Shown: positions 20,654 through 29,435 of the stretch, in pieces | How the letters are laid out: every line of letters begins with the position of its first letter | Numbering within the stretch: position 1 is the first letter of the stretch | DNA from: an uncultured Bacteroidota bacterium | GTDB taxonomy: Bacteria; Bacteroidota; Bacteroidia; Flavobacteriales; Flavobacteriaceae | Direction of reading: 5' to 3' | Assembly: GCA_902590705.1 (NCBI GenBank) | Contig: CACIXU010000009.1 | Location: forward strand, 1 to 59,876 | Length of the DNA: 59,876 nt | Made by a program: the position numbers and the translations under genes | Notes under the pieces: generated by a model | The model's database searches: none | Told to the model about the DNA's origin: nothing | The model's input: only the letters and a program-made list of their open reading frames with translations

Positions 20654-20699
20654 ACAGTTTCGTTTACCTAATTTTTAACTCTAATATTTTTTGTCAATA

Positions 20700-21245
20700 A
20701 TGGAAATAGTTATTGCCAATTCAAAACATATCGTTTACGCCAAATCCATTTGCAGCTGTATTGATGAATCAGCAAAAATGAGAGGCACTGGTATTGCTAG
20801 AAGAACACCAGGATACATAATTAAAAAGATTGAGGCTGGCAATGCAGTAATAGCTATAGAAAACAATGAGTTCGCAGGTTTTTGTTACATAGAAGTCTGG
20901 GGCCATGGTAAGTATGTTGCCCACTCAGGTTTAATAGTCTCACCAAAGCACAGAGGAAAGGGATTAGCAAAAATAATCAAGAAAAACGTATTTGATCTTT
21001 CGAAGCTAAAATTCCCAAAAGCTAAAATTTTCGGAATAACTACCGGAAAGGCCGTTATGCGTATTAATTTTGAACTTGGCTATAAACCTGTCTCATTTTC
21101 GGAGTTAACAGACGATCCAGAATTCTGGATGGGTTGTCAAACGTGTAAAAATTATGATGTGCTGACCAGAACTGATAGAAGTATGTGCTTATGTACAGGA
21201 ATGTTATATGACCCCATTAGTGGGCAAAACAATAAATTGAGTTAA
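20700..21245 (+). CDS. GNAT-family N-acyltransferase of the arginine operon (probable N-acylglutamate synthase)
   Basis: First gene of the arginine operon, 181 residues from the ATG at 20700 (an in-frame TTG nine bases earlier is less likely). The GNAT core appears as VIAIENNEFAGFCYIEVWG, with the acetyl-CoA loop SPKHRGKGLAKIIKKNV. By operon position it should acylate glutamate as the entry step; in Bacteroides the pathway uses succinylated intermediates, so the acyl donor could be acetyl- or succinyl-CoA. Unusually for such a small GNAT, the C-terminus holds a cysteine cluster (GCQTCKNYDV ... MCLCTGMLYDP), suggesting a metal site or redox role. It ends one base before argG. Confidence 0.8.
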   Translation: MEIVIANSKHIVYAKSICSCIDESAKMRGTGIARRTPGYIIKKIEAGNAVIAIENNEFAGFCYIEVWGHGKYVAHSGLIVSPKHRGKGLAKIIKKNVFDLSKLKFPKAKIFGITTGKAVMRINFELGYKPVSFSELTDDPEFWMGCQTCKNYDVLTRTDRSMCLCTGMLYDPISGQNNKLS

Positions 21246-22436
21246 ATGGCAAATAAAAAATTAGTATTAGCTTACAGTGGTGGTTTAGATACTTCTTACT
21301 GTTTAATGAAACTTTCAAAAGAGGGTTATGAAGTCCATGCTGTAAATATTAACACTGGAGGTTTTGATAAGCAGCAGATTGTGGATATGCAAACCAAAGC
21401 TTTTCAAATGGGTGCGCACGCCTACAAATCAATTGATGCTTTATTATCTTTTTATGAGAAGGTTGTTCAATATTTGATTTACGGTAATATACTCAAAAAT
21501 AACACCTATCCTCTCTCAGTAAGTGCGGAAAGAATAGTGCAGGCTATTGAAATAATAAAATACGCCAAAAGTATTGGCGCTAATGCTATTGCTCATGGAA
21601 GTACTGGTGCGGGTAACGATCAGGTAAGATTTGATTTAATTTTTCAGGTAATGGACCCTGAAATTCAAATTATTAGTCCAATAAGAGACCTACAGCTAAC
21701 AAGAGAGGATGAAATTAAATATCTGAAAGAAAATGGTGTTAATTTATCATGGGAAAAAGCTCAATATTCCATTAATCAGGGGTTGTGGGGAACAAGTGTA
21801 GGTGGTAAAGAAACTTTAACCTCTAATAAAAATCTACCTGAATCAGCTTACCCCAGTCAGGTCAATAAAAAAACGACTGAGGAAGTTGTTTTAGAATTTC
21901 AAAAAGGTGAATTAGTTGGAATTAATGGTAAAATAGACTCCCCTGTAAATAATATTTTAAAGCTTCAACAACAAGCCAAAAATTTTGGAATTGGAAGAGA
22001 CACTCATGTAGGAGACACAATTATTGGAATAAAGGGTAGGGTTGGATTTGAAGCTGCTGCCCCGTTGATTATAATTAAAGCTCACCACCTTTTAGAAAAA
22101 CACACTTTAAGTAAATGGCAACAGTTTCAAAAGGAGCAATTGGGTAACTTCTATGGCATGTTACTCCATGAGGGGCAATACCTTGATCCAGTGATGAGGG
22201 ATTTGGAAGCTTTTTTAGCAAACAGCCAAAATACTGTTAACGGGATGGTCTTTGTTACTCTTCAACCTTACAGGTTTGAATTAAAAGGAATCGATTCTCC
22301 AAATGATTTAATGAATGCCTCCTTTGGAAGTTATGGTGAAAAAAATATAGGTTGGACAGCAGATGATGCGAAAGGTTTTATCAAAATAATGTCAAATCAA
22401 AATAAGATTTACCAACATATTAATAAAGAAAAATGA
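21246..22436 (+). CDS. argG: Argininosuccinate synthase
   Basis: Joins citrulline and aspartate with ATP to give argininosuccinate, the penultimate arginine step. The 396-residue protein begins with the PP-loop LAYSGGLDTSYCLMKL (residues 8-18 core) and contains AIAHGSTGAGNDQVRFDLIF (quoted to 20) and the citrulline/aspartate-binding region GLWGTSVGGKETL. It starts directly after the acyltransferase stop and overlaps argC by four bases (ATGA), so the order of translation is tightly coupled. Confidence 0.96.
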   Translation: MANKKLVLAYSGGLDTSYCLMKLSKEGYEVHAVNINTGGFDKQQIVDMQTKAFQMGAHAYKSIDALLSFYEKVVQYLIYGNILKNNTYPLSVSAERIVQAIEIIKYAKSIGANAIAHGSTGAGNDQVRFDLIFQVMDPEIQIISPIRDLQLTREDEIKYLKENGVNLSWEKAQYSINQGLWGTSVGGKETLTSNKNLPESAYPSQVNKKTTEEVVLEFQKGELVGINGKIDSPVNNILKLQQQAKNFGIGRDTHVGDTIIGIKGRVGFEAAAPLIIIKAHHLLEKHTLSKWQQFQKEQLGNFYGMLLHEGQYLDPVMRDLEAFLANSQNTVNGMVFVTLQPYRFELKGIDSPNDLMNASFGSYGEKNIGWTADDAKGFIKIMSNQNKIYQHINKEK

Positions 22437-23392
22437 AAAAAGTAGGTATAATTGGTGGTTCGGGATATACTGGAGGAGAGTTAATCAGGTTAGTGGTTAA
22501 TCATCCAGCACTTGTTCTAGATTTTGTTCACAGTACTTCAAGACCGGGTACTCCGCTTTATGACACACATGTAGATTTATTAGGTAGGTCGGAGTTGAGT
22601 TTTACAGATAACATCAATTCAGAGGTTGATATAATTTTTCTTTGTGTTGGACATGGAAAATCTGTTGGATTTCTGGAGGAACACAAATTTTCCAGCCAAA
22701 CCATCATTATTGATTTGAGCAATGACTTTAGACTTAAAAAAGATGCCCAATTTCAAGACTATGATTTTATTTATGGTTTACCAGAACATCAAAAAAATAA
22801 AATTCAGAGTGCTAAGGCAATTGCCAATCCTGGATGTTTTGCAACCGCAATTCAGTTAGCGCTTCTACCTTTGGCAAAAGAAGGTCTAATCAAAGAGGCT
22901 GTTCATATAAATGCAACTACAGGTAGTACAGGCGCAGGGGTGCGTTTGAGTTCCACTGGGCATTTCAGTTGGAGAAATAATAATGTATCATGGTACAAAC
23001 CCTTTCAACACCAGCATTTAGGGGAAATTAAAGAAACCTTACAGGATCCTAAAATCTTTTTTTTGCCACAGCGAGGTAACTTTACAAGAGGTATTTTTTC
23101 TAGCTGCTATACTCCATTTGAAGAAAGTATTAAGCAAGCGGAAAATTTGTATAGGGATTACTATAATTCACATATCTTCACTCATGTTTCTGCGAAAGAG
23201 ATTGCTTTAAAACAAGTAGTCAACACCAATAATTGTGTATTACATTTGCACAAGCATGAAGATCAATTATTGGTTACTTCAGCTATTGACAATTTGTTGA
23301 AAGGTGCCTCTGGACAAGCAATTCAAAATTTGAACCTAATAATGGGGTGGGAGGAAGATTTAGGACTTCAACTTAAAGCTAGTATATATTAA
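22433..23392 (+). CDS. argC: N-acetyl-gamma-glutamyl-phosphate reductase
   Basis: NADPH-dependent reduction of N-acylglutamyl phosphate to the semialdehyde. The dinucleotide-binding IIGGSGYTGGELIRLV starts at residue 5 and the catalytic Cys lies in IANPGCFATAIQLALLPL near residue 135. The C-terminal TSAIDNLLKGASGQAIQNLN is diagnostic for ArgC. The 319-residue length is slightly shorter than the E. coli enzyme and usual for Bacteroidota. The ATGA overlap with argG indicates coupled translation. Whether the natural substrate is acetylated or succinylated is undecided here. Confidence 0.95.
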   Translation: MKKVGIIGGSGYTGGELIRLVVNHPALVLDFVHSTSRPGTPLYDTHVDLLGRSELSFTDNINSEVDIIFLCVGHGKSVGFLEEHKFSSQTIIIDLSNDFRLKKDAQFQDYDFIYGLPEHQKNKIQSAKAIANPGCFATAIQLALLPLAKEGLIKEAVHINATTGSTGAGVRLSSTGHFSWRNNNVSWYKPFQHQHLGEIKETLQDPKIFFLPQRGNFTRGIFSSCYTPFEESIKQAENLYRDYYNSHIFTHVSAKEIALKQVVNTNNCVLHLHKHEDQLLVTSAIDNLLKGASGQAIQNLNLIMGWEEDLGLQLKASIY

Positions 23393-23411
23393 AAATTAAA
23401 GCGAAGAAAAA

Positions 23412-24206
23412 ATGAAAATAGCTATTATAGGATCAGGTAATTTAGGGCTGAGTATTGCAAAAGGATTAGTCTACAACAATACTTATACTTCTCTTTACCT
23501 GACCAAAAGAGACCTAAGTGCAATCGAAAAATGGGAAGAATATAATAATGTAAAAATAACTAATAATAACCAAGAGGCTGTCAAAAATGCTGATATTGTT
23601 ATTTTTACAGTACAGCCAATTCAGTTCGACGGAATTCTAGAGGAAATTAGAGGTGCTTTGACTGATAAACACGTATTGATTTCTGCTATCACAGGATACA
23701 GCATCAGTAGAATGGAGAAAAAATTAGGTAGTAATTATCCTATTATAAGAAGTATGCCTAATACTGCGATCTCTGTTGGTAAATCAATCACTTGCTTGTG
23801 TTGTAATGTTGCTGGAGAAAAAAGAATTGCTATCGCAGAGGCTATTTTCAACGGTTTAGGTACAACAATTAAAATAGCTGAAAAACAAATGCAAGCAGCT
23901 ACTGTGGTTTGTGCAAGTGGAATCGCCTTTTGGATGCGATTAATAAGAGCTACGACTCAGGGTGGCGTTCAAATGGGTTTTGATGCCGATGAATCTATGA
24001 GAATGTCAATGCATACTGCCCTTGGAGCAGCCAGTTTGTTGATTGAAACAGATTCTCATCCTGAAACTGAAATCGATAAGGTGACAACTCCTCAAGGATG
24101 TACAATCACTGGTTTAAATGAAATGGAACATCAAGGACTGAGCTCATCACTTATCAAAGGACTAATGGCTTCTTTTGAAAAAATCAATGAAATTAAAATT
24201 CAATAA
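23412..24206 (+). CDS. proC: Pyrroline-5-carboxylate reductase
   Basis: Reduces pyrroline-5-carboxylate to proline with NAD(P)H. The 264-residue protein starts with the Rossmann motif AIIGSGNLGLSIAKGLVYN and ends with the conserved TPQGCTITGLNEMEHQG segment, in which TxGGxT-like residues bind substrate. The region RSMPNTAISVGKSITCLC fits the RxMPNxP family motif with Thr-Ala replacing the usual residues. Its place between argC and argD is a recurring Bacteroidota arrangement and may link ornithine-derived proline synthesis to arginine supply. Confidence 0.92.
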   Translation: MKIAIIGSGNLGLSIAKGLVYNNTYTSLYLTKRDLSAIEKWEEYNNVKITNNNQEAVKNADIVIFTVQPIQFDGILEEIRGALTDKHVLISAITGYSISRMEKKLGSNYPIIRSMPNTAISVGKSITCLCCNVAGEKRIAIAEAIFNGLGTTIKIAEKQMQAATVVCASGIAFWMRLIRATTQGGVQMGFDADESMRMSMHTALGAASLLIETDSHPETEIDKVTTPQGCTITGLNEMEHQGLSSSLIKGLMASFEKINEIKIQ

Positions 24207-24217
24207 AGAATTAAGAA

Positions 24218-25339
24218 ATGAAACTATTTGACGTATACCCGCTCTATGAAGTATGTCCAGTACGAGCTAAAGACGTATATGTATATGACGAAGCGGGAAC
24301 GGAATATTTGGATTTGTATGGAGGCCATGCCGTCGTCTCAATAGGGCATAGCCACCCTTACTATGTAAATCGATTGGAAGATCAACTAAATAAAATCGCA
24401 TTCTACTCCAACGCAGTAGTAAATCCATTGCAACAAGAATTAGCGGATGAGATTGGTGATCAATCAGGTTTACACAATTATCAATTATTCTTATGTAGTT
24501 CAGGTGCTGAAGCCAATGAAAATGCTTTAAAGTTAGCATCTTTTCATACGGGAAAAAAAAGAATTATCGCTTTTAAAAATGCCTTTCATGGCAGAACTTC
24601 TGCTGCAGTAGCAGTTACTGATAATCTAAATATCAATGCGCCACTAAACCAACAACAAGAGGTAACTTTCATTCCCTTTAACGATTTGGAAAAATTGGAA
24701 AATGAATTGAAAAAAGGTGATGTCTGTGGAGTGATTTTTGAATCCATTCAAGGGGTTGGTGGATTAGATATTCCTGATGATGATTTTGTTACAGGAATGG
24801 ACACTTTGTGTAAAAAATATAAAAGTTGCTTGATTGCTGACGAGGTTCAATCTGGTTTTTCAAGATCTGGGAATTTTTTCGCTTTTCAGCAAAATAACAT
24901 TAAACCTCATGTGATCACGATGGCAAAAGGAATGGGGAATGGATTTCCCATTGGAGGCGTACTCGTTCACCCCAATTTAAAACCCAAATACGGGATGTTA
25001 GGTACTACTTTTGGTGGTAATCACTTAGCATGTACTGCCTCTTTGGCTGTATTGGAAATTATCAAAAAAGAAAAATTACAAAAACATGCTAAAAACATGG
25101 AAGCTTATTTTCGAACTAAAGCCGAAAAGATTAAGGGTATTAAAATAAAGGGGCGTGGACTTATGCTGGGCTTAGCATTTGATTTTGAAGTCGGTCCATT
25201 AAGAAAAAAATTGATTTATGAAAAAAATATTTTTACAGGTGGGAGTAGTAACAAAAATGTTTTGAGAATTCTTCCTCCATTGACCGTTCAAGAAAAACAT
25301 TTCGATCGGTTTTTTGATGCACTAGAAAATTTATTATGA
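24218..25339 (+). CDS. argD: Acetylornithine/succinylornithine aminotransferase
   Basis: PLP enzyme that transaminates the N-acylglutamate semialdehyde to N-acylornithine. The 373-residue sequence contains YLDLYGGHAVVSIGHSHP, SSGAEANENALKLA, the PLP-binding Asp in LIADEVQSGFSRSGNFF and the Schiff-base Lys in TMAKGMGNGFPIGGV. The C-terminal RILPPLT motif is present. It overlaps argF' by four bases (ATGA). Class III aminotransferases are interchangeable in sequence, but the operon context makes this assignment strong. Confidence 0.95.
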   Translation: MKLFDVYPLYEVCPVRAKDVYVYDEAGTEYLDLYGGHAVVSIGHSHPYYVNRLEDQLNKIAFYSNAVVNPLQQELADEIGDQSGLHNYQLFLCSSGAEANENALKLASFHTGKKRIIAFKNAFHGRTSAAVAVTDNLNINAPLNQQQEVTFIPFNDLEKLENELKKGDVCGVIFESIQGVGGLDIPDDDFVTGMDTLCKKYKSCLIADEVQSGFSRSGNFFAFQQNNIKPHVITMAKGMGNGFPIGGVLVHPNLKPKYGMLGTTFGGNHLACTASLAVLEIIKKEKLQKHAKNMEAYFRTKAEKIKGIKIKGRGLMLGLAFDFEVGPLRKKLIYEKNIFTGGSSNKNVLRILPPLTVQEKHFDRFFDALENLL

Positions 25340-26283
25340 ACCATTTTATAACATTAGCGGACTTACCAAATTTTAACCAAACCCTTGACCTGGCAATGGA
25401 TTTTAAAAAGGATCCCTGTAGACTTAATACTCTAGGAAAAGGAAAGACTTTAGGACTACTTTTTTTTAACCCTAGCTTGAGAACAAGACTGAGTACTCAG
25501 AAAGCAGCGCAAAACTTAGGTCTTAACACCATGGTTATGAATTTTAGCCAAGAATCATGGGCGTTAGAATTTGAGGACGGGACAAAGATGAGTGGGCTTA
25601 GATCTGAACACGTCAGAGAAGCAGCAGCAGTGATATCGCAATATTGTGATATGATTGCCATAAGGGCATTTGCTTCCCTCTCAGATAAAGAAAAAGATGA
25701 AGCTGAAATCGTTTTAAAAAGTTTTACTGAATACGCAAGCGTACCAATAATCAATATGGAAAGTGCAACAGCACACCCATTGCAAGCGGTTGCTGATGCA
25801 ATAACTTTAAAGGAATTTAAAACTCCTCATAAACCCAAAGTAGTATTAACTTGGGCCCCACACCCTAAAGCGCTCCCTCATGCAGTTGGGAATTCTTTTA
25901 CAAAGATGATGGAAAACTTAGATGCCGATTTTATAATTGCTCACCCTCATGGATATGCACTCAATCCATTAATAACCAAGGGAGTGAAATGTATTAACAA
26001 CCAGGAAGAGGCTATGGAAAATGCTGATTTTATTTACACAAAGAACTGGTGTTCATATGAACATTATGGACAAATATTGAGAACTGACGATAAATGGATG
26101 ATTACCCCTGAAAAGATGGAACTCACAAACAACGGGAAATTCATGCACTGTTTACCTATCAGGAGAAACATTGTTGCGGCTGATGAAGTTTTGGATAGTT
26201 CAAATTCTCTAGTTATACAGCAATCACAAAATAGAATTTACAGTGCCCAAGCAGTGCTAAAACAACTTTTAGAAAATGGATAA
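25336..26283 (+). CDS. argF': N-acetylornithine / N-succinylornithine carbamoyltransferase
   Basis: Carbamoylates the N-acylated ornithine rather than free ornithine. The carbamoyl-phosphate loop reads FNPSLRTRLSTQKAAQNLG instead of the STRTR of classical OTCases. The C-terminal signature is MHCLPIRRNIVAADEVLD, as in the Xanthomonas/Bacteroides AOTCase-SOTCase group. The 315-residue length fits. The choice between acetyl and succinyl substrate depends on a few loop residues that I cannot assign with confidence from sequence alone. It overlaps argD by 4 bases and argB by 8. Confidence 0.92.
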   Translation: MNHFITLADLPNFNQTLDLAMDFKKDPCRLNTLGKGKTLGLLFFNPSLRTRLSTQKAAQNLGLNTMVMNFSQESWALEFEDGTKMSGLRSEHVREAAAVISQYCDMIAIRAFASLSDKEKDEAEIVLKSFTEYASVPIINMESATAHPLQAVADAITLKEFKTPHKPKVVLTWAPHPKALPHAVGNSFTKMMENLDADFIIAHPHGYALNPLITKGVKCINNQEEAMENADFIYTKNWCSYEHYGQILRTDDKWMITPEKMELTNNGKFMHCLPIRRNIVAADEVLDSSNSLVIQQSQNRIYSAQAVLKQLLENG

Positions 26284-27058
26284 ACTTTCCGTAGTAAAAA
26301 TCGGTGGAAATGTTATTGAGGATACCAAGCAATTAAATGACTTTTTGACTGCATTGAGCCAAATGCAAGGTGCCAAGATATTGGTGCATGGTGGGGGTAA
26401 AAAAGCTACTGTTATGGCTAAAAAGTTGGGTGTTCCAGTAAAAATTATTGACGGGAGGAGAATAACTGATACTGAAAATTTAGATATTATCACTATGCTT
26501 TATGGTGGAAAGATTAATAAAAATATTGTGGCTCAATTACAGGCTATGGGTTGTAACGCGATTGGACTCTCAGGAGCAGATGGTAATGCAATTAAAGCTG
26601 TAAAAAGGCCAAAGAAGGAAATTGACTTCGGTTTTGTTGGAGATGTTACCGAAATTAACGCGTCCTTATTTAAACTTTTATTGAGATCCCAACACCTTCC
26701 AGTCTGTTGTGCAATAACTCACGATCAAAACGGACAACTACTTAATACAAATGCAGATACCATTGCCGCTAGTCTAGCCAAAGGCTTGTCTAAATTTTTT
26801 GAAGTTTCGCTGTTCTATTGTTTTGAAATGCCAGGGGTTTTAAAAAAAATTGAGGATAAAGAAAGTGTCATTGGTGAAATTACCCCAAAGAGTTACACTG
26901 AATTAAAAAATAATAATGTGATTCATTCTGGCATGATACCCAAAATTGAGAACTGTTTTGAGGCATTAAAAAAAGGTGTGTCCGAAGTGAAAATAGGATC
27001 ACCATTGATGATTTCTGGAGTGTCAAAGTACACAAAACTTATTTTAGATGATTATTAA
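26276..27058 (+). CDS. argB: Acetylglutamate (acylglutamate) kinase
   Basis: Phosphorylates the gamma-carboxylate of N-acylglutamate. The 260-residue amino acid kinase fold shows VVKIGGNVIEDT at the N-terminus and ILVHGGGKKATVMAKKLG as the nucleotide/substrate glycine loop. The LLNTNADTIAASLAKGL motif binds ATP and substrate, and SGMIPKIENCFEALKKGV ends the fold. There is no long N-terminal helix of the type seen in arginine-inhibited hexameric kinases, so feedback inhibition may be absent (inference). The start overlaps argF' by 8 bases and the end overlaps argE by 11. Confidence 0.95.
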   Translation: MDKLSVVKIGGNVIEDTKQLNDFLTALSQMQGAKILVHGGGKKATVMAKKLGVPVKIIDGRRITDTENLDIITMLYGGKINKNIVAQLQAMGCNAIGLSGADGNAIKAVKRPKKEIDFGFVGDVTEINASLFKLLLRSQHLPVCCAITHDQNGQLLNTNADTIAASLAKGLSKFFEVSLFYCFEMPGVLKKIEDKESVIGEITPKSYTELKNNNVIHSGMIPKIENCFEALKKGVSEVKIGSPLMISGVSKYTKLILDDY

Positions 27059-28106
27059 TTTAACAACCGCTGCGATTGATTTATTAAAAGATCTGATAGG
27101 GTTACCATCTTTTTCGAAGCATGAGGATAAAACCGCTAACAGGATTGGGGAATGGTTTAATCACTATGGAATTCCCTATGAAAGGGAGGGAAATAATCTA
27201 TGGGCAAAAAATAAAGCATTTGACCCTCAGAAACCAACCCTTTTACTAAATTCTCATCACGATACAGTAAAGCCTAATGCTGCATATACTAATGATCCTT
27301 TTGAAGCTAAAATATTAGATGGGAAGCTGTATGGACTCGGAAGTAATGATGCTGGTGGTGCATTGGTTTCACTCATGGCTTTATTTACTTATTATTTTGA
27401 TAAAGAAAATCCAAAATATAATTTATTGGTTGTTGCCTCAGCAGAGGAGGAAATTGCAGGTGATAACAGTTTAAGAGGTTTAATTCCAAAACTACCTAAA
27501 ATTGATGTTGCAATTGTGGGAGAACCTACAGAAATGAATTTGGCTGTTGCGGAAAAAGGTTTAATAGTTTTTGACGCGGTCATAAAGGGAACACCAGGCC
27601 ATGCAGCTCATCCAAATGCTGACAATCCAATCATGAAACTCCCTGAAGTATTGAACTGGTTCGAAAATTTTAAACTGCAAAAATACTCTGACTTTTTGGG
27701 AGATGTAAAAGTTACTGTAACACAGGTCAGTGCTGGAAAAGAACATAATGTTATACCAGCGAGTGTTAACTTGGTCGTTGATGTTAGAGTCAATGATAAA
27801 TATAGTAATCAAGAATTGTCAAATATACTAGTCAAAGCTGCACCTTGTCAAATGACGCCCAGATCTTTAAAATTAAATTCTTCTTCAATTGCAATTGATC
27901 ATGAGATAGTTAAGGCAGGAATTAAACTAGGAAGAAAAACTTATGGTTCCCCAACCTTGTCCGACCAGGCAGCATTGGAATGCCCATCTGTAAAAATAGG
28001 CCCAGGACTATCTTCAAGATCACATTCAGCTAATGAATTCATCTTTGTAAATGAGATAGAGGAAGCTATTAAGATCTATATTGAGCTTATAGGTAAAATA
28101 TTATAA
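27048..28106 (+). CDS. argE: M20-family deacylase (acetylornithine/acetylcitrulline deacetylase)
   Basis: Zinc amidohydrolase that should remove the acyl group late in the pathway. Because the carbamoyltransferase acts on acylated ornithine, the expected substrate is N-acylcitrulline rather than acetylornithine. Metal and catalytic motifs are LLNSHHDTVKP, GLGSNDAGGALVS, the catalytic Glu in VVASAEEEIAGDNS, and GPGLSSRSHSANEF near the C-terminus. The 352-residue length is typical. The 11-base overlap with argB shows that the operon is densely packed. Confidence 0.93.
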   Translation: MIINLTTAAIDLLKDLIGLPSFSKHEDKTANRIGEWFNHYGIPYEREGNNLWAKNKAFDPQKPTLLLNSHHDTVKPNAAYTNDPFEAKILDGKLYGLGSNDAGGALVSLMALFTYYFDKENPKYNLLVVASAEEEIAGDNSLRGLIPKLPKIDVAIVGEPTEMNLAVAEKGLIVFDAVIKGTPGHAAHPNADNPIMKLPEVLNWFENFKLQKYSDFLGDVKVTVTQVSAGKEHNVIPASVNLVVDVRVNDKYSNQELSNILVKAAPCQMTPRSLKLNSSSIAIDHEIVKAGIKLGRKTYGSPTLSDQAALECPSVKIGPGLSSRSHSANEFIFVNEIEEAIKIYIELIGKIL

Positions 28107-28136
28107 TTAAATATTAAAAAATAAAAAAACTGATTA

Positions 28137-29435
28137 ATGAAACTTTGGCAAAAAAATACACCGGCTAACGATAAAATTATCGATTTTACTGTGGGTAAAG
28201 ACCGAGATTTTGATCTGTATCTCGCAGCCTATGATTGCCAGGCCTCTATCGCACATACTCAAATGTTGGATAAAATAGGAGTATTGACAGAACAGGAGTC
28301 CCAAGCAATAGTGGAAGTCTTAGAGGAACTTAAATCTAAAGCAGAAAACAGCAAGTTTGTGATTGAGGATTCCTTTGAAGACATGCATTCAAAAATAGAA
28401 TTCACATTAACTGAAAAATTGGGTGATTTAGGTAAAAAAATTCACACAGCAAGATCTAGAAACGATCAAGTTTTAGTGGCAATGCACCTATATTTAAAGG
28501 AGGAGATAGCAGCAATTAAAAAACTGACCTACGACTTATTTAAGCTTTTAATAAAACTTTCTAAACAACACAAAGATAAATTATTACCTGGATACACTCA
28601 CTTCCAAGTGGCTATGCCTTCTTCTTTTGGACTGTGGTTTTCTGCTTATGCTGAAAGTTTAATTGATGATGTAACCCTTTTGAATGCTGCAAGAAAAATA
28701 GTTGATCAAAATCCATTGGGTAGTGCTGCAGGCTTTGGTAGTTCATTCCCTATTGACAGAAAAGCAACTACAGAAAGTCTGAATTTTATGGATCTGAAAT
28801 ACAACGTAATTGCTGCTCAAATGAGTAGAGGTAAGGCAGAAAAGATAACAGCTTTCGCGATAGCATCTTTGTCGGCTAACCTTTCAAAAATGGCAAATGA
28901 CATATGCTTATACATGAGCCAAGAACACAATTTTATTAGTTTTCCAGAAGATTTGACCACAGGGTCCAGCATCATGCCACATAAAAAAAATCCAGATGTT
29001 TTTGAATTAATTAGAGGTAAAAGTAATATACTGCAAGGATTACCAAATCAGTTAATATTGCTAACTTCAAATTTGCCTTCAGGCTATCACAGAGAAATGC
29101 AACTTGCCAAAGGACTTATTATTGAGGGGATAGAAGATATAAAAGCTTGTTTGAATATTTTTAATTTTAGTTTGAAAGAGATACAAATCAGAGAAAAAAT
29201 TCTGGAAGACCCTAAATACAAATATATATTCTGCGTTGATACACTTAACGAATGGGTAAAAGAGGGTATGCCATTTAGAGACGCTTATAAAAAAATGGGG
29301 GAAGCAATTAATAATGGTGATTACCGACCAAAACAAGAATTAGACCACACCCATCTGGGTAGTTTAGGAAATTTAGCTTTAGATGAAATTCAAACTAAAA
29401 TGGAGCAGGCTTTAAAGTCTGGATCAAATGTGTAA
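28137..29435 (+). CDS. argH: Argininosuccinate lyase
   Basis: Cleaves argininosuccinate to arginine and fumarate, the final step. The 432-residue fumarase/aspartase superfamily protein shows TARSRNDQVLVAMHLYLK, the catalytic His region LLPGYTHFQVAMP and the signature GSSIMPHKKNPDVFELIRGK. It closes the arginine operon, starting 30 bases after argE. Its last 12 bases overlap the end of lpdA on the opposite strand, so the two genes converge with no room for an independent terminator between them. Confidence 0.96.
   Translation: MKLWQKNTPANDKIIDFTVGKDRDFDLYLAAYDCQASIAHTQMLDKIGVLTEQESQAIVEVLEELKSKAENSKFVIEDSFEDMHSKIEFTLTEKLGDLGKKIHTARSRNDQVLVAMHLYLKEEIAAIKKLTYDLFKLLIKLSKQHKDKLLPGYTHFQVAMPSSFGLWFSAYAESLIDDVTLLNAARKIVDQNPLGSAAGFGSSFPIDRKATTESLNFMDLKYNVIAAQMSRGKAEKITAFAIASLSANLSKMANDICLYMSQEHNFISFPEDLTTGSSIMPHKKNPDVFELIRGKSNILQGLPNQLILLTSNLPSGYHREMQLAKGLIIEGIEDIKACLNIFNFSLKEIQIREKILEDPKYKYIFCVDTLNEWVKEGMPFRDAYKKMGEAINNGDYRPKQELDHTHLGSLGNLALDEIQTKMEQALKSGSNV

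Noticed and set aside
29424-29435. argH/lpdA convergent 12-base overlap as a frameshift artefact.
   Set aside because: Both C-termini look normal for their families, so the overlap is most simply real.
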